Source: Bacteroidaceae bacterium (GTDB lineage: Bacteria > Bacteroidota > Bacteroidia > Bacteroidales > Bacteroidaceae). From it: a stretch of 56,911 nt of DNA. The stretch covers positions 1-56,911 of the forward strand of contig JAFWPH010000022.1 in the NCBI GenBank assembly GCA_017509605.1, written 5' to 3'. Positions 25,527 to 34,343 of this stretch are shown one piece after another. Within the stretch, counting starts at the first letter, position 1; the number at the start of each line of letters is the position of its first letter. Under the pieces are notes generated by a model. The model made no database searches. It was not told the DNA's origin and was given only the letters and a program-made list of their open reading frames with translations. The translations under genes were made by a program, and so were the position numbers.

Positions 25527-26810
25527 ATGATGAAACAGAGATTAATCAAGATGTCGTTGTTGTTGATGATGGCTACCGGCCCGATGGTGGCTCAAGCCCA
25601 GACCGACATCTATCAACGAAAGATAGCCAGAATGGAGCGCTTTCAACAGCGCAGTGACTCACTTGTTGAGCAAGAGATGCGTTCCACAGGCATCACGTTT
25701 ACGGATGGCAACAGCATACACTTGCTCAAAAACGGACACGACAAGTTCGAGGACCTCTTCAAGGCTGTGAAGGAAGCCAAGTCCTTCATCCACCTCGAGT
25801 ACTTCAACTTCCGTAACGACTCCATCGCCAACCTGCTTTTTGATGTGCTGGCTGATAAGGTGCGTGAAGGGGTGGAAGTGCGGGCCATGTACGATGCCTT
25901 CGGCAATATGTCGAACAACCAGCCCATCAACCGTTACCGTCACGACTCCATCGCCAACCTCGGCATCAAGTTGGTGAAGTTCGACCCTGTGCGTTTCCCA
26001 TGGGTGAACCATATCATCCCGCGCGACCACCGCAAGATCGTGGTCATCGACGGACGTATTGCCTACACGGGCGGAATGAATGTGGCAGACTACTACATCA
26101 CCGGTACACCCGTGGTGGGTGCATGGCGCGACATGCACATGCACATTGAGGGACCTGCCGTCAACGAGCTGCACGAGATTTTCTGCGCCATGTGGTACAA
26201 GGCCACCGACGAACTGCTCTACGAGGACAAGTACTTCCCTGAGCCCATCCGCCAGAAGGAGAATATGCGGATGGCTGTGGTCGATCGGTGCCCCAACCAC
26301 TCGAACAAGTCCATACGTCAACTCTACACCTCGATGATTAATAAGGCCAAACACAAGATTGTGCTCATCAATCCTTATTTCGTGCCTACACATAGCGTCA
26401 GGAGCGCCCTCAAGCATGCCATTGACCGCGGAATCGACGTGCAGATCATGCTCTCGTCCAGAAGCGATATACCCCTCACGCCCGACGCTTCCTACTATGT
26501 GGCCAACAACCTCATGAAGCGAGGTGCCAAACTCTACTTCTATGAGGGTGGCTTCCACCACACCAAGGCAATGATGGTCGATAGCCTCTTCTGCACCGTC
26601 GGCTCATCGAACCTTGACAGCCGTAGCCTGCGCTGCGACTATGAGGTCAACACGCTCATCATGAACCAAGAGATCACCCGAGAACTGCTTGACATGTTCA
26701 ACGAGGACAAGAAGAACTCGACTGAGATCCACCCAGGCTGGTGGGGCAAGCGCAAGTTCATGCAGAAGTTCAAGGGATGGTTCGCTAACCTCCTGACGCC
26801 AGTATTGTAG
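25527..26810 (+). CDS. Exported phospholipase-D family protein, cardiolipin-synthase-like
   Basis: A 427-residue protein with two HKD motifs: DHRKIVVID (His168, Lys170, Asp175) and HTKAMMVD (His345, Lys347, Asp352), each followed by the GG/GSSN block. The order YTGGMN...GSSNLDSRS is that of bacterial cardiolipin synthases, which join two phosphatidylglycerols. Unlike standard Cls, it has a cleavable-looking signal peptide (MATGPMVAQAQ) in place of two membrane helices, so it may act in the periplasm. An ATG at 25515 would overlap ung by 7 bases; the ATG at 25527 gives a better signal start. Confidence 0.82.
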   Translation: MMKQRLIKMSLLLMMATGPMVAQAQTDIYQRKIARMERFQQRSDSLVEQEMRSTGITFTDGNSIHLLKNGHDKFEDLFKAVKEAKSFIHLEYFNFRNDSIANLLFDVLADKVREGVEVRAMYDAFGNMSNNQPINRYRHDSIANLGIKLVKFDPVRFPWVNHIIPRDHRKIVVIDGRIAYTGGMNVADYYITGTPVVGAWRDMHMHIEGPAVNELHEIFCAMWYKATDELLYEDKYFPEPIRQKENMRMAVVDRCPNHSNKSIRQLYTSMINKAKHKIVLINPYFVPTHSVRSALKHAIDRGIDVQIMLSSRSDIPLTPDASYYVANNLMKRGAKLYFYEGGFHHTKAMMVDSLFCTVGSSNLDSRSLRCDYEVNTLIMNQEITRELLDMFNEDKKNSTEIHPGWWGKRKFMQKFKGWFANLLTPVL

Positions 26811-26854
26811 AATCCATAACAGGGTGACTAATTTACCTTATAATTATATCAACA

Positions 26855-28366
26855 ATGAAAAGACTCTCCTCATTATTCATATTCAATCTTCTTTGTGCCC
26901 TTTTCGCTGCTTCATCCCTCATGGCACAGTCCGGCACCGCCCCCAAGCGTGAGTTCCGCGGCGCGTGGATCCAATGCGTCAACGGACAGTATCTCGGCAA
27001 GTCGTCAAACCAGTTGAGGGATATGCTGTCGTCACAACTCGACGTGCTCAAGCAGGCTGGCATCAATGCCATTTTGTTCCAGGTGCGTGCCGAGGGCGAC
27101 GCGCTCTACAAGTCGAAATACGAGCCTTGGAGCCGATACCTGACAGGACAGCAGGGGGTTGCGCCCGCTGACGGATGGGACCCCCTGGCTTGGATGGTGG
27201 AACAGTGTCATGAACGTGGCATGGAGATTCACGCGTGGATCAATCCCTACAGGGCCAAGACCAAAGGCACACGTGAGATGGCGCCCAATCATTACTGCGT
27301 GAAGCATCCCGACCGTTACTTCCAGTACGGCGACCTCTATATCTTCAATCCCGCTTTGGAGTCGAACCGCATGTACACCTGCATGGTCATCGAGGACATC
27401 ATCACACGATACGATGTGGATGGACTCCACATGGACGACTATTTCTATCCATATCCTGAGAATGGGATGGAGATGCCCGACCGGGCTTTCTTCGAAGCCG
27501 ACCCGAGAGGTTTCACCGACATCAACGACTGGAGACGCGACAACGTGAACTTGCTCATCCGCGACATCCACAACCTTGTGCGTCGTGTGCGTCCCTGGGT
27601 GAAGTTCGGCATCTCACCGTTCGGCATCTACCGCAACTCACCTACAGGCGAGAACTGCCGGGAGGGTAGTGCCACAGCAGGAACCCAGAACTACGACGAC
27701 CTTTATGCCGACGTGGTGCTGTGGCAGGACAAAGGGTGGGTGGATTACCTCATTCCCCAGATTTATTGGAACATCGGCACGAAGGTTGCCGACTACGAGG
27801 TGCTGTGCAACTGGTGGAACGACTATTGCGGCAAGCGTCCGCTGTTTATTGGCCAGGATGTGGAGCGTACCGTTAAGGGAATCGACCCCAACGACCCCAA
27901 CTCTCACCAGATGCGAGCCAAGTTTAACTTGCAGCGGTCTCTGCCCAACGTGAAGGGCAGTTGCCAATGGTATGCCGCCGCAGTGGTCAACAACCCTGGC
28001 AATTACCGCACGGTCCTGGAACGTGAATACCACCGCTATCCCGCCTTGCAGCCCGAGATGAAGTTCATCGACAGCAGCGCTCCAGGAAAGCCAGGGAAAG
28101 CAAAGTTGAAAATGAGAAACGGCTTGGTGACCATAGAATGGAAGGCGCCCAAGGCCAAGAAGGAAATGGATAAGGCCATCAACTATGTGGTCTATCGCTT
28201 CGCCAAAGGGGAAAAGAAGAACATCAACAACGCTGAGCATATACTCACCATCACCCGCAGCACTTCTGTTATCCTCGACTCCAACAAGAATCCTTTCGAC
28301 TACTCCTATCTTGTTACAGCCCTCGACCATATGCAGAACGAGTCGAAAGCAGTCAAAGTAAAATAA
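26855..28366 (+). CDS. Exported GHL10 / DigH-like glycoside hydrolase
   Basis: A 503-residue secreted protein (signal peptide to about residue 24, SLMAQ). The TIM-barrel domain matches the glycosyl-hydrolase-like 10 (DUF187, YngK/DigH) family: EFRGAWI (33-39), INAILFQVRAEGDALY, MEIHAWINPYR, and the acidic cluster YDVDGLHMDDYFYPYP (186-201) that carries the likely catalytic Asp residues. E. coli DigH cuts peptide-free peptidoglycan. A C-terminal fibronectin-III-like domain (about 405-503) follows. With the GH25 enzyme it may serve wall turnover, an inference from family alone. Confidence 0.87.
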   Translation: MKRLSSLFIFNLLCALFAASSLMAQSGTAPKREFRGAWIQCVNGQYLGKSSNQLRDMLSSQLDVLKQAGINAILFQVRAEGDALYKSKYEPWSRYLTGQQGVAPADGWDPLAWMVEQCHERGMEIHAWINPYRAKTKGTREMAPNHYCVKHPDRYFQYGDLYIFNPALESNRMYTCMVIEDIITRYDVDGLHMDDYFYPYPENGMEMPDRAFFEADPRGFTDINDWRRDNVNLLIRDIHNLVRRVRPWVKFGISPFGIYRNSPTGENCREGSATAGTQNYDDLYADVVLWQDKGWVDYLIPQIYWNIGTKVADYEVLCNWWNDYCGKRPLFIGQDVERTVKGIDPNDPNSHQMRAKFNLQRSLPNVKGSCQWYAAAVVNNPGNYRTVLEREYHRYPALQPEMKFIDSSAPGKPGKAKLKMRNGLVTIEWKAPKAKKEMDKAINYVVYRFAKGEKKNINNAEHILTITRSTSVILDSNKNPFDYSYLVTALDHMQNESKAVKVK

Positions 28367-28401
28367 CGTCAGATCAACGAAACTCGTAAAACGAAATTTA
28401 T

Positions 28402-28737
28402 ATGATTGTATCAAAGAAAGCTCTGGAAGTAATCGTCCTGTTGTTTATACCTTGTTTTGCTGTTGCCCAAAACTACGTGGACAGTACAACGGTCAAGCAA
28501 GACAGCATAGCCATTAGAACTGACTCTATATGCCAGCGAGATGTTATGTGCAATTACGATATCGTTAGAAAAGACAGTTGCCAACAGCAGCACAGACTAT
28601 CTTTTGTCCGCAAAGAGCAAGGACTGAAACGAGGCATAAGTCCTAATGCTATAAAAAAGCAGAAGTTTGATCCATATAAGAAGAAGTTTACCGATATGCG
28701 ATTAATGGAAACTATCGGTTCGCACATAAGAAGATAA
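28402..28737 (+). CDS. Small secreted hypothetical protein
   Basis: A 111-residue protein with a signal peptide (VIVLLFIPCFAVAQ) and a polar, basic mature part rich in D, S, Q and K. I do not recognise a family. It is 35 bases after the DigH-like gene on the same strand and ends before the strong terminator at 28873, so it is probably the last gene of that transcript. Its codon use is more A+T-rich than that of its neighbours. Confidence 0.6.
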   Translation: MIVSKKALEVIVLLFIPCFAVAQNYVDSTTVKQDSIAIRTDSICQRDVMCNYDIVRKDSCQQQHRLSFVRKEQGLKRGISPNAIKKQKFDPYKKKFTDMRLMETIGSHIRR

Positions 28738-28769
28738 GTAAATTCCAATTAACGAGGTTTATTCATTGT

Positions 28770-28834
28770 CAAGGCAAAGCTCAAACAAGTCCGGCTCTGC
28801 CCTCGCTTAATCGCATTTTTCTCGCCGAAGGCGA
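28770..28834 (-). repeat. GATTAAGCG-core repeat remnant, inverted orientation
   Basis: Read on the minus strand it contains AAAAATGCGATTAAGCGAGG, then GCAGAGCCGGACTTGTTTGAG. The first part matches the core at 7905-7925 exactly, and the second resembles the CCGGAC segments at 7602 and 36880. No arms or dodecamers are left. Confidence 0.65.
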
Positions 28835-28872
28835 CTCCTTTATGAATTCATCAAATTCACGTTAATAAAATA

Positions 28873-28920
28873 AAGCCCCGCATATCCGAACGACCTTTGT
28901 TTGTTCTGTATGCGGGGCTT
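28873..28920. terminator. Strong bidirectional terminator
   Basis: A perfect 12-bp G+C-rich stem (AAGCCCCGCATA, 28873-28884, paired with 28909-28920) around a 24-nt loop. T-rich sequence follows on both sides. It separates the small secreted gene (plus) from the convergent gene at 28949 (minus). Confidence 0.93.
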
Positions 28921-28948
28921 CTTTATTGCTTGTCTTTGGCGGTATGCC

Positions 28949-30061
28949 TTATCTCTTTTTCGAGTGTTTCTTGTCCCATTCCCTGGTCACCTCGATGGCG
29001 CGTTTCATCTCTTCGGAGATGGCGGGAATCTGATGTGCCGTCATGTAACTGTCGATCTCTTTGACGGTCATGGAGGCACGTTTCGATTTGGCGCGTGCTT
29101 TCTCTTCCTTCATCGCCTTATTGTAATCTTCCTTCGACAAGTATTCAGCCTTGACCACAAACAGTTCTCTGACTCCATTCATGTCGATGATTGAGTCTAT
29201 CACTTTTAGATACAGGTGGGCGAAAGACTTGTAGCGAATCAGGTCGGCCTGCGACACGTAATCGTCATTCTCCAGACGATAGATACAGTTGTTTTTCATC
29301 TCATAGATCTTCATCTTGGCCAGCAGAAGATTATACGATTTCACGGTGTCGGGATAGAGCTCATCATAATCCACACGGATGACGTGGTCGGCAGCGTCTT
29401 TTACCACATTGCCCACAACATGGCCTTCCTCCACTACCTGCGTGTAATTGCCTTTATCGACCAACGACATCTTCTTGGATTCCTTGGCACGTTCCACCAC
29501 CGATTTTGACTTCAGTCCATGGAGAGGTGAATTCTTGCCTCCCGTCAGAGTCCCATTCACCAGTTTGTGCTCAGTGTGGTAGTACCATTTCGCGTCTTTC
29601 GAACCGTCCAAGAGAATGTAGGCGCAGCCCACTCCCTCCGAAGCGACTCCCAAAGGTTCATCCAACTGTTCTTTCTTGGAGAATCGTCCGTCGGCCAGAC
29701 CGTAGTCGCGCATGAAACCCGACAGGCGGATGCAGTAAGGCTTGGGGATGCTCACAACTGCTTCACCCAAGTCGAAGACGGCAGGGGTCAAAAGGATTTC
29801 CTTACCCAGTTTGCCTACTTCGCGTTTCTCAGGCTGATAGGCGACATGGCTGATGGAGATGGCGGTGGCTCCTTGCAGGTCGCTGGGCAGTTTGCCCTCG
29901 GCGTCCGTTTGGCCAATATACTCAGCGTTCTGGTTGAGCACATGGGCATAAGCCACAGGTGAGCCATCTTCCTTGTCCTTCACGATGGTCTGGGCGTTGG
30001 CTGTCGAAACACAGCATGAAATGAGGATGGCGGCAACCATCCAGATATATTTCTCTCTCAT
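28949..30061 (-). CDS. Secreted protein with carboxypeptidase-regulatory-like domain
   Basis: A 370-residue protein. After a signal peptide (CCVSTANAQ), residues about 25-95 form a CarboxypepD_reg-like beta-sandwich (TIVKDKEDGSPVAYAHVLNQ, then a GYxGQTDAEGKL-type turn), the module found at the N-terminus of TonB-dependent receptors and many surface proteins in this phylum. The remaining 270 residues are not recognised; they are rich in charged residues and end KKHSKKR. It lies 44 bases downstream of the LacI-type regulator on the same strand. Confidence 0.78.
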   Translation of the reverse strand: MREKYIWMVAAILISCCVSTANAQTIVKDKEDGSPVAYAHVLNQNAEYIGQTDAEGKLPSDLQGATAISISHVAYQPEKREVGKLGKEILLTPAVFDLGEAVVSIPKPYCIRLSGFMRDYGLADGRFSKKEQLDEPLGVASEGVGCAYILLDGSKDAKWYYHTEHKLVNGTLTGGKNSPLHGLKSKSVVERAKESKKMSLVDKGNYTQVVEEGHVVGNVVKDAADHVIRVDYDELYPDTVKSYNLLLAKMKIYEMKNNCIYRLENDDYVSQADLIRYKSFAHLYLKVIDSIIDMNGVRELFVVKAEYLSKEDYNKAMKEEKARAKSKRASMTVKEIDSYMTAHQIPAISEEMKRAIEVTREWDKKHSKKR

Positions 30062-30105
30062 AATCTCAGTTTGTAACTCGTTTATGGGGTCTTCTGTAAT
30101 TTGAC

Positions 30106-31170
30106 TTAATCCTCGTAGAAGTCCACGTTTTCCTTCATCAGCAGTTCGATGGCCACATAGTGGTCGCGCTCCTGCTCGGTGTGGAGAACACTTGAACTGA
30201 ACATGTTGCGGAAGCAGTTATAACCTTGGCGTTTGGCGTGTTGGGCAACGATGAAATCCACAGTGCCTTTCTTCAGACATTCCACGTTCTTTCCTACCGT
30301 GTCGTAGCCCAGGAGCCGGATGTTGTAGTCGGGCATGTTCTTGTTCAGGAACTCAGCGATGATGGAGATGGTGGAATTGAAGGTGATGCCACATTCGATG
30401 TTCTTGTTCTCCGTGAAGAAATCCTGCATCGACTGTTGCATGCCTTTCTTGTCATAAGCAAAGAGCTGTAGTTCCTTGATCTCGCAATCAGGGCAGTGTG
30501 TTTTCACGTAGTTCTTGAAGCCCACCTCTCGGTCGAGCTGCTGACGTGTGGCGATACGTCCTTCGCCCATCACCTTGAAGATGCAGAGCTCTTTGGGATG
30601 TCCGCCCACCGACATGAGCAGCACACGAGCCGAGAACTCGCCGCTCTTGATGGAGTTCTGTCCGTAGAAGCACAGGGGCTCGAACTCAGGCCAATTGGAG
30701 TCGAGGAGTCCGAAAGGTATGCCTCTCTCCTTCAGTTGTGTCACGAAATCCTTCATGATGCCACCATTGAGAATAGGGGCGATGATGACCGCGAAAGGAT
30801 TGGACTCCATGAGTTTGTTGCACTGCTCACGGAAGGTGTTGTCGTTGAATGGGTCGTATTCGAAGATCTTGAAGTCAATCTTGAAGTCCTTGTAGTACTC
30901 CACGCCTTTGTAAAGACCTTTCTCCACTCTTGCCCAATAACTGTCCTTCTCATGCATAGGCATCAGTGCACAGATATTGTACGTCTTGTTGCTGGCAAGT
31001 GCGCTCGCTACGTAGTTAGGCTCGTAGTTCATCTCTGCAAGCACTTTCTTCACAATCTCATAACTCGCTTTCGACACATTGGTGCGTCCGTGTATCACCC
31101 TGTCAACGGTGCCTACGGAAAGCCCCGCTCTTTCTGCGATGTCCTTGATTCTTACCTTTTGGTTACTCAT
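30106..31170 (-). CDS. LacI-family transcriptional regulator
   Basis: A 354-residue DNA-binding regulator starting at MSNQKVRIKDIA. The LacI helix-turn-helix (about 6-30, IKDIAERAGLSVGTVDRVI) and hinge helix (YVASALAS, 53-60) are followed by a periplasmic-binding-protein-like sugar-sensing domain (about 65-350). The VGTVDRVIHGR form of the recognition helix is the Bacteroidetes variant. An upstream in-frame ATG at 31203 adds 11 residues with no family match and was not used. Its target is not clear from the position: no sugar operon adjoins it. Confidence 0.9.
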   Translation of the reverse strand: MSNQKVRIKDIAERAGLSVGTVDRVIHGRTNVSKASYEIVKKVLAEMNYEPNYVASALASNKTYNICALMPMHEKDSYWARVEKGLYKGVEYYKDFKIDFKIFEYDPFNDNTFREQCNKLMESNPFAVIIAPILNGGIMKDFVTQLKERGIPFGLLDSNWPEFEPLCFYGQNSIKSGEFSARVLLMSVGGHPKELCIFKVMGEGRIATRQQLDREVGFKNYVKTHCPDCEIKELQLFAYDKKGMQQSMQDFFTENKNIECGITFNSTISIIAEFLNKNMPDYNIRLLGYDTVGKNVECLKKGTVDFIVAQHAKRQGYNCFRNMFSSSVLHTEQERDHYVAIELLMKENVDFYED

Positions 31171-31305
31171 ACTTATAGATAAATGCAGCCAGCCCTTCTC
31201 CACCGTGGTTACGATGAGCGCACGACCGCTGGTCAGTTAATAGAAATTAAGCCGTAGAATGTAATCTTCTTACTACTTTTAAAGTATTTATTGAGAATTA
31301 TTGCG

Positions 31306-31313
31306 CAAATTTA
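31306..31313 (-). promoter_or_regulatory. -7 box of the LacI-type gene
   Basis: The plus strand reads CAAATTTA, giving TAAATTTG on the minus strand, 136 bases before the start codon. It lies in a 340-base divergent gap (31171-31510) that otherwise holds A+T-rich sequence and the opposite promoter at 31450. No repeat element is seen in this gap. Confidence 0.55.
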
Positions 31314-31449
31314 GTTTTTTTTATCACAATGCCCAAATATATCGACATAATTTTTACATACAGCACTCTGTCACATCAAATTCGGTATTCATTCTGCTCT
31401 TCCGGATAGTCTGAACCTTGATTTCAAAGTCACTTTTTTTGACCAGTTG

Positions 31450-31481
31450 TTTGGGTATATAGGCGGATTGTTGTAATTTTG
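31450..31481 (+). promoter_or_regulatory. Promoter of the GT-C glycosyltransferase gene
   Basis: TTTG at 31450-31453 and TAATTTTG at 31474-31481 with 20 bases between, an excellent fit to the TTTG-N19-21-TAnnTTTG consensus. The ATG is 30 bases downstream. Confidence 0.8.
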
Positions 31482-31510
31482 TTTGGCTTTTTACTGTCAA
31501 GAATCTTGAT

Positions 31511-33445
31511 ATGACTACCGACATGACAAACACAAAGATAAAGAGCGTGTGGCAACGGCTTCTGCTGTTCGCTTCTTCCTGTTGTGTGTTCTTGTTGTTG
31601 GTGCCTTCGTTCGGCATGGTCCGCTACTTCCTGCTGTATCTGATGTTTGTGGGTGTGGTCTTGTGGCGTGGCCCCCGACTTTATGCCCCTTCCGCATGGT
31701 CGAAGAGAGACTGGGCGGGTGTCGTATTGGTGAGCCTGATGTTGGTGTTGCTGTTCTCTCTTCATTGGAGCACCTTTTTCCTTCGCCTGTGTGGTGGAAG
31801 TAAAGCCACTTCGCATTTGTTGATGATGGCGCTAGCAGTGGCCCTGGCTTTTGGTGGCAGTGTGTTCTTGTCGTCAGTCTTGCGGATGATGAGAGAAAGC
31901 TGTCCTGAGGCTTCTCAAGTGTTCGTCCTGCGTCATGGCGCGAAGTCACCGTTATGGAATAGTGACGTCTTGATATCGCTTCTTCTGGCTTTTTTGGTGG
32001 TGACCGTTTGCTCATGCTTCTCCCCGTTGTATGCCACCAACACGTGGTGCTCACCAGCATGCTACCATACAGTAGGCAAGTCTTTGTGGAGCGGACTCCT
32101 GCCATACCGTGACCTCTATGAGCATAAAGGGCCGTTGATCTATGCGCTCTATTCTGTGGCTACACTGGTGTCCTACAAGTCGTTTTTCGGCATGTATCTC
32201 TTGTCGATACCGTTTGCGTTTTTCTTCTTCCTCTTTAGCAGGAAGACACTGAAGTTGTTGACCGACCGTGCAATCGACCCTTGGTTTATTGTTGTAGGGG
32301 CAGGCATTTACTGCACTACCTCTTATCTTTGTGGTGGCAGTGTGGAGGAGTTGTTTCTGCCCTTCCTCGCATACGCATTATATGTGGCTATCCAATATAT
32401 TGTCAAGACCGCGGCAGTGGGCATGAAATCCTCGGCATCAGATGGAAATGACAGTGTGTCGGTGTTGACCCGTTGGCAGTGTTTCTTCCTTGGTTTGGGC
32501 ATGGCTGTGGTATTCTGGACCAAGTTCAATATCATGGCCTTCTACATCGCCTTGACGGTCTTTCTCTTTGTCTATACCATCCACAACCATCGTTTCCGTG
32601 ATTTCCGCAAGGCGGTCATGCCTGTCACGATAGGTTTCCTCACGGTGACGTTGCCAATATGCTTGTTCTATGGATTCCATGGCGCGCTCGACGACCTCTT
32701 CAGGGTGTATTTCCACGACAACCTCTTTCTTTATATGGAACCAGGAGATATGATGTGGACACAGGGAACAGGACATCCTACTGGGTATCTGTTCACGATT
32801 CTTGCCCTGAATATCCGCGACAATTCGATGTTTTTCTTGGCCGTGCTCATCGCTTCGCTATGGCTGAGGCACAGGAACGCAAGCGTCATGTGGCTCTATC
32901 TCCTGACCTTTGTTTTCACTGCATTGTTCGTGTTTGTCAAACCCGATTACTTTAAGTATTATTGCTTTATCCTGGCTGCTTTCGTTCCTTTCTTCGTCCT
33001 GCCTCTGGCAGGGATTGAGACGAGGTGGCTATCTGGGAAGTGGGGCGCGAAAGTTTTGGCTGTCGTGACTTTGGTGGCGGTGGGGCTTATCGTTGCTGGC
33101 AGCGACAACCTATGGAAGACTCGTTTGAAGAAAGAGGATTACATCCAGTTCCGTTTCGCACGTACCATCATGAAGGAACATCGTCCGACACTGCTCAACT
33201 ATTACTGTCAGGATCAGGGGGTGTTTGCAGTGACTGGTATATTACCTACCAACCGTTTCTATTGTGATTTCAATAACGAGTTGCCTGCGGTGCATGAGGC
33301 ACACGACAGCATTGTGTCTAACCGTCGGGTGCAGTTTGTGGTCACCATGTATCAGATGAAATTCGAGGGCTACAATCTTGTCGATCAGGCGATGTGCCCG
33401 GTGAAGGGAGTGGTGTTTTATTTATACAAAAGAAAAGAACTATGA
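31511..33445 (+). CDS. Polytopic membrane glycosyltransferase (GT-C, GT39/PMT-like)
   Basis: A 644-residue inner-membrane protein with roughly 12-14 hydrophobic helices. The loop LPYRDLYEHKGPLIYALY after the third to fourth helix is the acidic motif typical of bacterial GT-C enzymes related to dolichyl-phosphate-mannose transferases. These move a sugar from a polyprenyl carrier to a lipid, glycan or protein on the outer face. A soluble C-terminal part (about 530-644) probably sits in the periplasm. An alternative start four codons later (MTNTKIK) is possible. The stop overlaps the next start (ATGA). Confidence 0.82.
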   Translation: MTTDMTNTKIKSVWQRLLLFASSCCVFLLLVPSFGMVRYFLLYLMFVGVVLWRGPRLYAPSAWSKRDWAGVVLVSLMLVLLFSLHWSTFFLRLCGGSKATSHLLMMALAVALAFGGSVFLSSVLRMMRESCPEASQVFVLRHGAKSPLWNSDVLISLLLAFLVVTVCSCFSPLYATNTWCSPACYHTVGKSLWSGLLPYRDLYEHKGPLIYALYSVATLVSYKSFFGMYLLSIPFAFFFFLFSRKTLKLLTDRAIDPWFIVVGAGIYCTTSYLCGGSVEELFLPFLAYALYVAIQYIVKTAAVGMKSSASDGNDSVSVLTRWQCFFLGLGMAVVFWTKFNIMAFYIALTVFLFVYTIHNHRFRDFRKAVMPVTIGFLTVTLPICLFYGFHGALDDLFRVYFHDNLFLYMEPGDMMWTQGTGHPTGYLFTILALNIRDNSMFFLAVLIASLWLRHRNASVMWLYLLTFVFTALFVFVKPDYFKYYCFILAAFVPFFVLPLAGIETRWLSGKWGAKVLAVVTLVAVGLIVAGSDNLWKTRLKKEDYIQFRFARTIMKEHRPTLLNYYCQDQGVFAVTGILPTNRFYCDFNNELPAVHEAHDSIVSNRRVQFVVTMYQMKFEGYNLVDQAMCPVKGVVFYLYKRKEL

Positions 33446-34017
33446 TTATCAAAGGATGGTTGTTGATGATGGGCGCTATGGTTGTGGCTGTCGTCTGCAT
33501 GTTGTTCATCAAGGACAAGGAGAATGAGAGCGTCAAAAACAAGTACCTCAAGCGCATTGGGCTTTTAGTGTGCTTTGCTTTGGTAGCGAGTCTCTTTCTG
33601 TATATGCTTCCGACAGTTTATATCGTCAACAACGACAAGATAACAGAACAGGTGAAAGTGATGGGTTCGGCCCGCATCGATACGGAGTGGGGGATGGTCA
33701 TCCCTGTTGAGGGACTGGAAAGGTCGGCTGAATATGTGGTGAACAAAAGCCTCGACACAATAGTGCTCTTCCCCATCATCTACAGCAAAGCGGGCTACAA
33801 GGCCTACGACACATATGCACTCACTTCGGATGTGGTCGATATTCCTCCTGGGCAGTTCCTCAAGGCATCGCATCATATCGACACCTTCTTTGTCGTTCCC
33901 GAAGAGGACTTGCTCAAGGTCACCGAATCCCGAAACGTCAAGGGGTATGCGTTGCTCACCCGACCTCAGCTCAACATCCTGGTCAACAGGATTGTCGTGC
34001 AGAGTCTGGAAGAGTGA
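33442..34017 (+). CDS. Small membrane protein coupled to the GT-C gene
   Basis: A 191-residue protein beginning MIIKGWLLMMGAM. Two membrane helices (about 5-22 and 38-58) precede a periplasmic beta-rich domain of about 130 residues. No family is recognised. Its ATG overlaps the TGA of the glycosyltransferase (ATGA), which indicates translational coupling and suggests a shared role in the same surface-glycan step. The open frame reaches 16 codons further upstream, but that would overlap the first gene by about 50 bases. Confidence 0.75.
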   Translation: MIIKGWLLMMGAMVVAVVCMLFIKDKENESVKNKYLKRIGLLVCFALVASLFLYMLPTVYIVNNDKITEQVKVMGSARIDTEWGMVIPVEGLERSAEYVVNKSLDTIVLFPIIYSKAGYKAYDTYALTSDVVDIPPGQFLKASHHIDTFFVVPEEDLLKVTESRNVKGYALLTRPQLNILVNRIVVQSLEE

Positions 34018-34020
34018 CAA

Positions 34021-34229
34021 GTAAAAATGGAAGTAATAATAGAAGTAAAAAATGGAAGTAAACTCGCTACGCTTATGGGAGTTAATTAGGCTTTAGACTT
34101 AGGCGTTAGCCTCAATGGTCAAAGAACAACCTATCGTCCAGCACGAAAGTGCTTAACTCCCCCTTTAACTCCCCTTTTAACTCCCCTTTTAACTCCCCTT
34201 TTAACTCCCCTTTTAACTCCCTTTTATAA
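34021..34229 (+). repeat. Modular fold-back repeat with heptamer core and AGCAC hairpin
   Basis: It has AGTAAACTCGCTACGCTTATG with GGGAGTTAATTAGG, then near-heptamer units (TTAGGCT, TTAGACT, a 6-mer, TTAGCCT, CAATGGT, CAAAGAA; 34086-34126). Next are CCTATCGTCC (34130-34139), the hairpin AGCAC-GAAA-GTGCT (34140-34153) and six AACTCCCCTTTT-type dodecamers to 34229. The hairpin stem differs from TGCGC/GCGCA copies by paired changes. Confidence 0.88.
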
Positions 34230-34269
34230 CTTCTGAGACTTTAATAACGTATTATTCCTGAAAAAGTAG

Positions 34270-34277
34270 TAACTTTA
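34270..34277 (+). promoter_or_regulatory. Probable -7 box of the GH27-like gene
   Basis: TAACTTTA, one base off the TAnnTTTG consensus, 66 bases before the ATG and 40 bases after the dodecamer run. Confidence 0.45.
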
Positions 34278-34295
34278 CACCCAAATAATATTTCA

Positions 34296-34335
34296 ACTAA
34301 CTAACCAACTTACTTACTAACCAACTAACTAACTT
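34296..34335 (+). repeat. Ten-unit ACTA/ACCA/ACTT tetranucleotide leader
   Basis: Ten consecutive tetramers (ACTA, ACTA, ACCA, ACTT, ACTT, ACTA, ACCA, ACTA, ACTA, ACTT) end 8 bases before the GH27-like ATG. The leader RNA would be free of G and unstructured. It might help translation start in a group that does not use Shine-Dalgarno sites, or vary in length. Confidence 0.85.
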
Positions 34336-34343
34336 ATACCACT

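Noticed and set aside
25659..26561. 300-codon minus-strand open frame inside the phospholipase-D-like gene
   Set aside because: The opposite strand encodes two intact HKD motifs; the antisense frame has no recognised feature.
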